In this document: piece by piece, positions 27,053 to 35,259 of the stretch
Numbering within the stretch: the first letter of the stretch is position 1
How the letters are laid out: each line of letters begins with the position of its first letter
DNA from: Hofstenia miamia
Lineage: Eukaryota > Xenacoelomorpha > Acoela > Hofsteniidae
NCBI GenBank assembly: GCA_900660155.1
Contig: CABFPE010000006.1
Location: 2,331,292 to 2,395,291 of the forward strand
Direction: 5' to 3'
Length of the DNA stretch: 64,000 nt
The notes under the pieces: generated by a model
What the model was told of the DNA's origin: nothing
The model's database searches: none
What the model saw: the letters and a program-made list of their open reading frames with translations, nothing else
Translations under genes and position numbers: made by a program

Positions 27053-28208
27053 AGACCAGCTTAGAGGACATGTAGTGTCAATTGGCAAAGCTGAAGCTAT
27101 TTTTATTCATATTCATTTGGTCATATTTCATCTCAGACTTTGCATTGTGGTAAATTGCACAACTTGTGCAATGCACTAAATTTTTTATAATTTGCAACTT
27201 TAAGGTTGTTGCTTTTTTGAATTATCAACTGTGTAAATTAGTAAAGATTGAAAAGTACATTAATGAGTCTCAATTGCAAGTGCTGAAATATCCTTTATTA
27301 TTAATTAAATATTTCCTCCTACTACATTATTTATATTCTTATCAGGTTTTCAATTAATTTTTTGCTTGCCTAGTTTAGGCTCAGCATTGTTAGCTTAGGT
27401 ACATGAATAGGGAAATAAGATTTTTTATTATGTCATGTTATTTTTAAAATTATATTTATTGCCTACAGTAAAAATACATTGGCTAATTTCATTCAATAGA
27501 TGTAAGCAATGTTAAGTATTCATTTTGTTGGGAAAAATCTGTCTGGTGTGGCATTATGCAGGTTTGACTCCTGCTGAGTCCTTTAAATACCATTTATATA
27601 CATTTATATAGTCATATTAAGTCAGCATCACAAATATGATGCTTGTTCATACGTTTTTTAACTGATATCAACTTTATATAAACTGACAAATATATTTTTG
27701 CAATGTTGCCTGATCCCTGAATGTATAATCCTATTATCCACTTGAAAGTGGGTTTATCATATGATAGAACCCAACTCTCACTCTTTGTATCCAGGATATT
27801 CAAGCAGTTTATAAATATGCATTGGATGCATTGACTAACAGTGTCTCCACAAAACTAGTTGTGGTTGTACCAGATTTTTCAAAATTGAACTTCAATCTAA
27901 ATCTGAACTATTTAGCTGCAATGGTGGAATAATCTTTTTCATAATCATGAAACTCTAACATTTATTTAATATTGGTCTTAAATAGAGGGTATCTACTGTT
28001 AGTGCCACATATTCTGTTATGACAATGGTAGTAAGTTGTGTCTAAAAATTATAATTTTTGCAATAATTCATTTGTACAAATGTGTAAAGGCCCATTTCCA
28101 ACTAAATTACCAATTTCGCAATATTTTGCATAAATCAATACTTAATTTAATTAAAACAAGAATTACTTGTTTGAGTTATTATACTCCATTAAAATTAAAT
28201 TTCTTTAC
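27053..28208. other. CpG-poor non-coding DNA
   Basis: No exon recognised, although it would be the first intron of the candidate minus-strand gene starting at 28243, if that gene is real. Confidence 0.4.
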
Positions 28209-28243
28209 TATTTGACAATTCTATAATTATAGGGCGCCGCCAT
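28209..28243 (-). CDS. Possible first coding exon (MAAPYNYRIVK...)
   Basis: A minus-strand ATG at 28243-28241 with G at -3 and G at +4 starts the peptide MAAPYNYRIVK. A GTAAAG donor follows at 28208, one codon base before the frame would close. The surrounding 100 bases are CpG-containing (GGCGGCGCCC), unlike the CpG desert next to them, as expected for a promoter-proximal first exon. The start resembles that of Rab14 (MA[TA]APYNYxYIFKY), but eleven residues cannot prove it and no second exon was found in the window. It could also be chance sequence next to the LINE. Confidence 0.22.
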
Positions 28244-28473
28244 TTCAGACGTTTTATCCTTTTGATTTTTTGAGGGACACCACCGATATAGTACGAAACG
28301 AGCGATTAGTAATTTAGAAAGTATTACACATTGAAAATTGAATCCTAAAATCTGGAGCGAAGGTATAGAAGAAGTGCACCTGGGCAAATTAACACTAATA
28401 TAGAGTAAAACTGCACTAAAATACATAAAAGTTTAAAATATTCTATAATAATAATAATAATAAAAGACTATTC

Positions 28474-29139
28474 TCACAGAGAATAGAAAATCGAACAAAA
28501 GCAGTAACTCATCAGGAGCGACATTGTCGACATAAACACTTGATAAAAACTGCATACATTATCCATGTTGAGTTTGTGTATCTGCCGCATGAAATAACTA
28601 CGAAATTCACGTTTAAAAGCGTCAATGCTCCACTTGAAGTCGATTACTCCCGTGCATAGAAGGATGTTGGCATTTCTGCCAGTGCGTATAAAGAAGTTGT
28701 CGTCAGATAAGAACTTTCTAGTCTTTGACACATTGAACAAAGCAATCTTCGACAATCTAGTACAGCTGTTATTGGGCTGAAACCGGATATACAGCGATGG
28801 ATCAATATCTGTTTTGTTATTCAGCAGCTTCCAGAAAAATACAAGGTCAGAAGCTATCAAGTGAAAGCAGAGCGGCAATAATTTAAGTGTTGTTAAACTT
28901 CCAGGATAAAGTGAGTTTCCAGTAACCCATCTGACAGCGCGTTTTTGAAATTGCTCTAACTTGCGAAGACGTTGCCGGTCAGGGTGCCAAACCTGTGAAC
29001 AATATAAAAGAACAGAAAGGATACATGTCTTATATAAAATCAACTTGACGCTGCAAGGCGCGCTAAAAGGGATGGTACGTCTGATGTACCGCAACAGAGC
29101 ATATGCCTTAGCAAGTTTAGAATCGATATGGCTCCCCAT
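28474..29139 (-). CDS. LINE ORF2, C-terminal domain
   Basis: The region after the reverse transcriptase: LAKAYALLRYIRRTIPF, then YKTCILSVLLYCSQVWHP and LEQFQKRAVRW, the standard C-terminal block of CR1/Jockey-type LINEs (Y-x-SxL-x-YcsxvW, leexQkraxR). Stop TAA/TAG region at 28474-28476, followed by a very short 3' UTR and the TTA tail. It is offset by one frame from the upstream reverse transcriptase. Confidence 0.88.
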   Translation of the reverse strand: MGSHIDSKLAKAYALLRYIRRTIPFSAPCSVKLILYKTCILSVLLYCSQVWHPDRQRLRKLEQFQKRAVRWVTGNSLYPGSLTTLKLLPLCFHLIASDLVFFWKLLNNKTDIDPSLYIRFQPNNSCTRLSKIALFNVSKTRKFLSDDNFFIRTGRNANILLCTGVIDFKWSIDAFKREFRSYFMRQIHKLNMDNVCSFYQVFMSTMSLLMSYCFCSIFYSL

Positions 29140-30238
29140 TTTAGGTCACATTGAACAATAACTCCAAGGTCCTTGATTTCGGGCACAGTTGAAATTTCTT
29201 GACTGCCGAGATGAAACGTAGCCTCTGGACAATTGAATAGGAGCAGTTTGGTTTTAGCTGGGTGGAATTCCAAACCATTCATGGTAGACCACTCACAGAT
29301 GGCATTTATATCCTGCTGTGCTAGTAGAAAATCCGAACTGCCAATCTTCAGATCATCCGCAAATAAAAAATGCTCACTAGATTCAATACAATCTGAGAGG
29401 TCGTTGATAAATAGCATAAACAAAAGCGGACCAAGGACGCTGCCTTGAGGGACTCCGGAGGTTACAGGTTTAGTGTCGGACCGTACGTCATTCACTCTAA
29501 CACACTGGTATCGACCTGTCAAGTAAGACTCAAATAAATTCTTATCGAAACTATACGAAGTAAGTTTCTTTAAAAGCATCGAATGAGGCACCGTATCAAA
29601 GGCCTTTCTGATATCGAAGTAGATGACCGCCAGTTCCGTATTGGACTCGTTGTTGGTGTAGAGAAGATCAAGGTAGGTTACTAACTGGGAGAGTGTACTG
29701 CGTCTTGTCATGAAACCAAACTGTTTACTTGAAATCCTATCTCGAACCTTGGGATATATATGATTAAACAGGATGCGCTCGAAGATTAGAGACAGTTTGG
29801 GTAGGATACTGACTGGCCTGTAGTTGACGACATTTGCCGAAGAGCCACTTTTAAGAATAGGCGTGATAAAAGACAACTTCCAAAAGCTGGGCCAGATGGC
29901 GCGATTCAGAATATATAAAAACAAGTAGTACACGGCAGAGTGTCTCAGAATGAACGCAGGAATATAGTCACAGCCATGAGCCGTCGAATCATTGCTCAAG
30001 GAAGCGATGTATCTGATCGACTGAGATATCGACGCCCTCAAGGCAGATAAGGGGCGATCAACTGTTTGTGGCAACTCTGACTGTAGAATTGGTGGCTTGT
30101 AAACAGACGCGAAATATTCGTTGAACAAACTGGCTTTGGAAGAGCTGGTGGTCTCAGAGTCATTTACCCAATACACTTTCGAAGGTAGGCCAGAGGAACG
30201 GGACAGGGCTCGAAGAAGTTTGAAACAATTTGAGGTAT
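29130..30238 (-). CDS. LINE ORF2, reverse transcriptase (piece 2)
   Basis: Complete fingers-palm of the reverse transcriptase: NYRPVSILP, YFDIRKAFDTVPH (first Asp), GVPQGSVLGPLLF, and the FADDLKI box with the catalytic Asp pair, followed by LEFHPAKTK and LGVIVQCDLKW. It lacks six residues present in the sister piece (RHSAVYYLF instead of RHSASMIATAVYYLF). Two small indels together shift and restore the frame over about 20 codons upstream of DSTAHG. The frame is lost near 29137 in an AAAATGGGG run and resumes as GSHIDSKLAKAYALL. Confidence 0.9.
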
Positions 30239-30239
30239 N

Positions 30240-31215
30240 TAACACACTGGTATCGACCTGTCAAGTAAGACTCAAATAAATTCTTATCGAAACTATACGA
30301 AGTAAGTTTCTTTAAAAGCATCGAATGAGGCACCGTATCAAAGGCCTTTCTGATATCGAAGTAGATGACCGCCAGTTCCGTATTGGACTCGTTGTTGGTG
30401 TAGAGAAGATCAAGGTAGGTTACTAACTGGGAGAGTGTACTGCGTCTTGTCATGAAACCAAACTGTTTACTTGAAATCCTATCTCGAACCTTGGGATATA
30501 TATGATTAAACAGGATGCGCTCGAAGATTAAAGACAGTTTGGGTAGGATACTGACTGGCCTGTAGTTGACGACATTTGCCGAAGAGCCACTTTTAAGAAT
30601 AGGCGTGATAAAAGACAACTTCCAAAAGCTGGGCCAGATGGCGCGATTCAGAATATATAAAAACAAGTAGTACACGGCAGTGGCTATCATAGATGCAGAG
30701 TGTCTCAGAACGAACGCAGGAATGTAGTCACAGCCATGAGCCGTCGAATCATCGGATTGCTCAAGGAGGCGATGTATCTGATCGACTGAGATATCGACGC
30801 CCTCAAGGCAGATAAGGGGGGGATCAATTGTTTGTGGCAACTCCGACTGTAGAATTGGTGGCTTGTAAACAGACGCGAAATATTCGTTGAACAACCTGGC
30901 TTTGGAAGAGCTGGTGGTCGCAGAGTCATTTACCCAATACACTTTCGAAGGTAGGCCAGAGGAACGGGACAGGGCTCGAAGAAGTTTGAAACAATTTGAG
31001 GTATTCCCACAAGATACGGATGAGATAAAACAGCATTTGTCAGCGTCAATGGAGTTAGCAAGATTCATATTCAATCGACACACATTCAAAGCCTCATGAA
31101 TATTCCAGCATTTCTTGAGTCTTCTTGCGGCAGTGTTCTTGCAGTTCAGAAGATGCATGCTATGCGACGAGTAATAAAAAGGGGCACTGATCCATTTACG
31201 TCGTTTAGCTGGCAA
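30240..31215 (-). CDS. LINE ORF2, linker and N-terminal reverse transcriptase (piece 1)
   Basis: Continues ORF2 after the frame change near 31217. The thumb-side linker (AKRRKW ... NCFKLLRALSRSSGLPSKVYW) leads into the reverse transcriptase with NYRPVSILPKLSLIFE, QFGFMTRRSTLSQL and YFDIRKAFDTVPH, ending at the N join after the YQC of block 3. Compared with the neighbouring piece it keeps six residues (SMIATA) in RHSASMIATAVYYLF and has one base more in a G run near 30820. Confidence 0.88.
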
Positions 31216-31964
31216 AGAAAGTCCGATCCCTTCACAGAATAGGCTGTGCCATTTGAGGCCAAATTCATGGTAAGCACATTGAAGCTGCTGCGAGAGTAAG
31301 TGAATGAGTCAATGGTCGTCTCAGATGCGTAAGTGGGGATATGGAATATGATGGGGTAGTGGTCAGAGAGAACCGAGTCAGAGTGGATTAGCCAATCTAA
31401 GTTGCTATCGGTGAATACAAGATCCAGCGTATTTCCTGCTTTATGAGTGGGACAATCCACTATCTGTTGAACATTAAGGTGGGCAAGGTAGTCGAACAGG
31501 GTATTAGTTGGATTCCCAGAAGACATGGTCGTCCAATCGGCATCCGGTAGGTTAAGGTCTCCCAGAATGATTAAGTTGTCAGGACTGTGCAATTGAAAAG
31601 AACAAACGGATAGATAGTAGTCGATGGCCTCGACAATGCGACTGTCACCTATTCTATACTTTGACTGTACAGGGGGGTTATAGAGAAGTATGAATAGAGA
31701 CCTAGCCTGATTAGGGGAAGCAAGAAGACACGCAAGCGAGAACTCAAACAAAGTTGAAGAGATGTCAGATATCACAACATCGTTACAAGGACGATAGGCA
31801 ATCAACAGACCTCCATGCTTACCTCGATCGCGGTCACTTCTTGAAATAATCTGAATGTCCGTGCATGGGAAAATTTCACTGGATGCAATAGAAACATCCA
31901 GCCATGTCTCCGTGAGGAAAATTAAGTGAACGTCATGAGAAAATATGATTTTCCCAAGTTCAAT
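31146..31964 (-). CDS. LINE ORF2, endonuclease domain (5'-truncated)
   Basis: APE-like endonuclease/exonuclease/phosphatase domain of a LINE ORF2, which nicks target DNA for target-primed reverse transcription. Visible motifs in order are LTETWL (catalytic Glu region), GGLLIAYR, ILGDLNLPDADW (Asp-x-Asn) and the C-terminal SDHYPI (the SDH catalytic histidine). The first LINE residues here are IELGKIIFSHDVHL; everything upstream, including the first endonuclease motif, is missing from this copy. The frame is left near 31217, where the protein continues in another minus frame as AKRRKW, so this copy carries a frameshift. Confidence 0.88.
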   Translation of the reverse strand: MELGKIIFSHDVHLIFLTETWLDVSIASSEIFPCTDIQIISRSDRDRGKHGGLLIAYRPCNDVVISDISSTLFEFSLACLLASPNQARSLFILLYNPPVQSKYRIGDSRIVEAIDYYLSVCSFQLHSPDNLIILGDLNLPDADWTTMSSGNPTNTLFDYLAHLNVQQIVDCPTHKAGNTLDLVFTDSNLDWLIHSDSVLSDHYPIIFHIPTYASETTIDSFTYSRSSFNVLTMNLASNGTAYSVKGSDFLCQLNDVNGSVPLFITRRIACIF

Positions 31965-32214
31965 TACTATGTTCTTCAAACTTCTGATTGGTTTTTACGA
32001 TACTGATCCATTTGAGTTCATATCTTACCGCTCCCATCGTGTCATAATTCTTGTTGTCGAACTTAATTTCTCTTTTCTTTTTTGTACACATAGATAAAAA
32101 TCCCGGTATACAAAGGGTAATTAAGCCTTGTTGTTCTTGTTGTTGTAACATACTAGTAAAGCATCGTGAAACTAAGATAGCAGAAGCCATATGTATTAAA
32201 TCAACCAAGAAAAC
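31965..32214. other. Non-LINE segment between LINE pieces, open on both strands
   Basis: Begins where the LINE endonuclease sequence stops and ends at a single N (32215). Long open frames exist on both strands (minus: ...CFTSMLQQQEQQGL...; plus: ...CCSCCCNILVKH...), with no similarity I recognise. It is most simply the host flank of the 5'-truncated LINE copy. Confidence 0.4.
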
Positions 32215-32215
32215 N

Positions 32216-32606
32216 CATGGGAAAATTTCACTGGATGCAATAGAAACATCCAGCCATGTCTCCGTGAGTAAAATTAAGTGAACGTCATAAGAAAATATGA
32301 TTTTCCCAAGTTCAATTCTCTTGTTCATACTCGATACGCTTTGAATATTGAGTAAAAGGGAAGATACAACTTCAAGTCAATTCTTACTAGCGTCAACGAT
32401 TTTGCCTTTTTAGTAGAGTTTGAGATCACGGATTTTGAAATCACGCCGGTTCAGGTTTTGATCATGAATCATCTGATAACGTTTCGTAAGCTCTCTTGTG
32501 AGAGATTCAGAGATGAACACTGGGTATTTGAAGGATTTCAGAGAAGCCCTTCTCGCCAGGATTTTTCTTACAGTCCACGAACTAGAGAAACTAACCAGCA
32601 TGGTCC
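32216..32606 (-). mobile_element. Same LINE family, fragment: ORF1 3' part to ORF2 start
   Basis: Bounded by single Ns (32215, 32607). It carries the end of ORF1 (SSSWTVRKILARRASLKSF ... FKIRDLKLY) and the start of ORF2 as far as SSEIFP. Relative to 32732-33819 it lacks eight residues (QREIEKGL) in the ESLTRE-LTKRYQ region and has a TAA eleven codons before the ORF1 end. The TGA between ORF1 and ORF2 (32377-32379) is kept. Confidence 0.85.
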
Positions 32607-32607
32607 N

Positions 32608-32730
32608 AGGCATTCTTTAACTGTTTCCTCAATGATAGCTTTAGGATTCTCGAATGCTGTTCTATTATCGAGACAGGTTCCACATGAGTAAAGCAAACAC
32701 TTAACTTTGATTATCTTCTTGATAAGATCT
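32608..32730 (-). mobile_element. Same LINE family, short ORF1 fragment
   Basis: Bounded by single Ns. Encodes DLIKKIIKVKCLLYSCGTC and on to ETVKEC, i.e. the end of the PHD finger and the following part of ORF1, nearly identical to 33537-33670. The order of the pieces does not match an intact element, so this is a scaffold-stitching product. Confidence 0.8.
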
Positions 32731-32731
32731 N

Positions 32732-33005
32732 GGGGGTTATAGAGAAGTATGAATAGAGACCTAGCCTGATTAGGGGAAGCAAGAAGACACGCAAGCTTAC
32801 CTCGATCGCGGTCACTTTTTGAAATAATCTGAATGTCTGTGCAAGGGAAAATTTCACTGGATGCAATAGAAACATCCAGCCATGTCTCCGTGAGGAAAAT
32901 TAAGTGAACGTCATGAGAAAATATGATTTTCCCAAGTTCAATTCTCTTGTTCATACTCGATACGCTTTGAATATTGAGTAAAAGGGAAGATACAACTTCG
33001 AGTCA
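32732..33005 (-). CDS. LINE ORF2 start, in frame with ORF1 behind a TGA
   Basis: Directly after the ORF1 stop (TGA, 33003-33005) the same frame continues LEVVSSLLLNIQSVSS and then MNKRIELGK, the start of the endonuclease. The LNIQSV element corresponds to the first conserved endonuclease motif, with its catalytic Asn. It lies before the first available ATG (32952-32954), so an ATG start would leave it out. This copy lacks 27 residues between SDRDRGK and LACLLASP relative to 31146-31964. Confidence 0.85.
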
Positions 33006-33819
33006 ATTCTTACTAGCGTCAACGATTTCGCCTTTATAGTAGAGTTTGAGATCACGGATTTTGAAATCACGCCGGTTCAGGTTTTGATCATGAATCATCT
33101 GATAACGTTTCGTAAGCAACCCCTTCTCGATTTCGCGTTGCTCTCTTGTGAGAGATTCAGAGATGAACACTGGGTATTTGAAAGATTTCAGAGAAGCCCT
33201 TCTCGCCAGGATTTTTCTTACAGTCCACGAACTAGACAAACTAACCAGCATGGTCCTGGGTCGATTAGCAGCTGAGTCCTTGTTGTATCTACCAAGCCGT
33301 TTGACAGCAACAATGCCGGTGTCACTTTCACCGAGGTGAGAAAGCACATCCTTCAATTCTATGGCGTCGGAATCGACAGCAGCTTGGAGATCGTTGGATT
33401 TCTCAGGAATACCATTTATTTGAACAGTGTGAGTAATATCATGTTGAGCAGAGTCTGGAGCCCGTGTAGGCTGAGGAATGGAGAGAGCGGAGTCGAGCTT
33501 ATTATTAACAGACTTGTCAATGATACCCGGCAACGTTGCCAGGAGGCATTCCTTAACTGTTTCCTCAATGATAGCTTTAGGATTCTCGAATGCTGTTCTA
33601 TTATCGAGACAGGTTCCACATGAGTAAAGCAAACACTTAACTTTGATTATCTTCTGGATAAGATCTACCGGGATGCCGCTGCAAGAGTAGTGGTACCACC
33701 GATCGCAAAGGTCACAGCAGATCCAGTCCTCGGACTTATGGTTTCCACGCCCACACTTGACATGAATCACCAGACGAAGATGCTTTGGTTCCTCGGCGTC
33801 TGTTTGTGTTACTGCTCAT
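33003..33819 (-). CDS. LINE ORF1 with PHD finger
   Basis: Nucleic-acid-binding ORF1 protein of a CR1/Jockey-superfamily LINE. An ATG at 33817-33819 begins MSSNTNRRRGTKASSSGDSC. A two-base loss near 33757 then shifts the frame, which continues from 33770 with CGRGNHK, ICCDLCDRWYHYSCSGIP and LLYSCGTC, together a C4HC3 PHD finger. The middle part is low in motifs. The C-terminal block (VKRLGRYN, RPRTMLVSLSS, KYPVFISESLTREQREIEKG, NRRDFKIRDLKLYYKG) is the conserved ORF1 C-terminal domain seen in LINEs of this group. It ends ...DASKN-TGA at 33003, in frame with ORF2. About 270 codons in all. Confidence 0.87.
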
Positions 33820-34041
33820 ACCATCTATAGCCTAATTAATCTGTGTAATAATAATATAATAACAATATATAGATCGATAACTTTGCATAATTAAACAAAT
33901 TCGTAGCTTGCGATAACATTTATAGTTTAAATCAAGTCCTTTTTCTAGGTGAAATTTCCAAATACATCGTGGTAACATTGGGAATTTCGGCTACCCCTCG
34001 CAGACAATAACTTATGAGAGAAGTTATGAAAATGATAAATA
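33820..34041. other. Spacer between LINE 5' end and Tc1 element
   Basis: May contain the LINE 5' UTR; its 5' terminus could not be fixed. Confidence 0.4.
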
Positions 34042-34043
34042 TA

Positions 34044-35257
34044 CAGTCCCGGCAATGAATTGAGACCGAGAGTGAATTTTCTGAAAATTTTAATTTAATT
34101 AAATTAATAATGCTAAAGCATGGTTTACATAAAATATGATAAAGAAATAATAAAAAATGCAGTGAAATATAAACAGTCTAATATTTAGTCATACCACCTT
34201 TGGCATGAATCACTGCAGCACAGCGTGATGGCATAGAATTAACCAGTTTTATGCACAAATCTGGTGTAAATTCATAAATCCAGACTTCCTTTATCGCTGT
34301 TTTTAACTCCTCCAGTGACCCGGGTGCTTTGTTTGCTACTTTACATTTCATTATGCGCCAAAGATTTTCTATATGGTTTAAATCCACTGGAGGAGTTGAA
34401 TTTTATTATCATTGAACCACGTCTTACAGTTTTCAGCTGTGGGGCAGGGGCTAAGTCTTGTTGAAATATTTCGCAGGCTAACGTCTCCGACAAAATGTGC
34501 ATTTAGAAGTTGATTTTTTCCAGAAATGTTATTCCACCCCTTCCTTTGCTGCTGAACAATCCCCATACCATAATCGATGATAATGTTTCATAGTAGACAA
34601 TGTGTACTTTTCATTATAGCGTTGCGCTGTAGGTCTACAAACCTTTGTTGCACGAATTCGAAATTTCTCAAAACTTGATTCATCTGACTATATTACGGAT
34701 TCCCATTGTGCTGCAGTCCAATTAATGTAATTGCGTGCAAAATCTAGTCTCTTAATTTTCATTTGTGATGTCAATCGAGGTTTTCGCGCCGGGGCTTAAC
34801 ATTTTTGATGTCTTCAATCGGTTTCGAACTGTTCTTACAGAAATATTAATGCCATTTTGTTATATTTCTTTTTGAACAGAAGAAGCAGGCATAAGTGGAT
34901 TATAATGTAACTAATTTTTTATTGAACGATTGTCTCTTTCACTTGTAACCGATTGCCTCCCGATGTTACTGTTCTTAAAACACCCAGTAATTTTGAATTT
35001 GACTATAGCCTTATACACTTCCGTTTTTGAACGATTTAACATTTGAGCAATGCTAGGCTCATCATAAAACACACTAAGTTTGATTAGTGTTCCTATTAAT
35101 AATTTTCTCGGAATACGGAATTTCCTATGTTCTTGGAATTCCGATTCTCCAATGTTCTAAAAATAGTCAGATAAGTTAACTAGTATCTCTCTTGCAAAAA
35201 ATTATTACCGAATTTGCCTAAAATTTACTCTTGGTCTCAATTCACTTGCCGGGACTG
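34044..35257 (-). mobile_element. Tc1-like DNA transposon, decayed (1214 bp)
   Basis: Terminal inverted repeats of about 40 bp (CAGTCCCGGCAA...GAATTGAGACC at both ends) are flanked by TA on each side (34042-34043, 35258-35259). This is a textbook Tc1/mariner insertion of normal length. The transposase lies on the minus strand. Helix-turn-helix remnants around 35040-34960 are followed by FQQDLAP near 34450, TAENCKTWFNDNKIQLLQW, then DLNHIENLW. The spacing from the Asp of QQD to the Glu of HIE is about 34, fitting a DD34E Tc1 element. Several frame changes mean it cannot make transposase. The two terminal repeats still match closely, so it is of moderate age. Confidence 0.92.
34178..34566 (-). 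pseudogene. Tc1 transposase, C-terminal half (frameshifted)
   Basis: Two overlapping minus frames: 34378-34566 (KGWNNISGKNQLLNAHF ... NDNKIQLLQW) and 34178-34387 (DLNHIENLWRIMKCKV ... MPSRCAAVIHAKGG). They are consecutive parts of a DDE transposase broken near 34380. A further frame change lies around the QQDLAP segment near 34450. Confidence 0.85.
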
Positions 35258-35259
35258 TA

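Larger units (their letters stand above)
28446..31964 (-). mobile_element. CR1/Jockey-superfamily LINE, 5'-truncated ORF2 copy (two joined pieces)
   Basis: Minus-strand non-LTR retrotransposon reaching from within the endonuclease to a (TTA)n tail at 28446-28465. A single N at 30239 joins two pieces. 30240-31004 and 29498-30238 cover the same part of the reverse transcriptase and differ by substitutions and small indels (18, 5 and 1 bases), so two different copies or haplotypes have been stitched. Similarity to the family consensus stops at about 31964, after which unrelated sequence follows, as in an ordinary 5' truncation. Confidence 0.9.

Noticed and set aside
29498-31004. Tandem duplication of about 740 bp as a biological event
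   Set aside because: The junction is a single N and the copies belong to different LINE insertions or haplotypes, so an assembly join is the simpler explanation.
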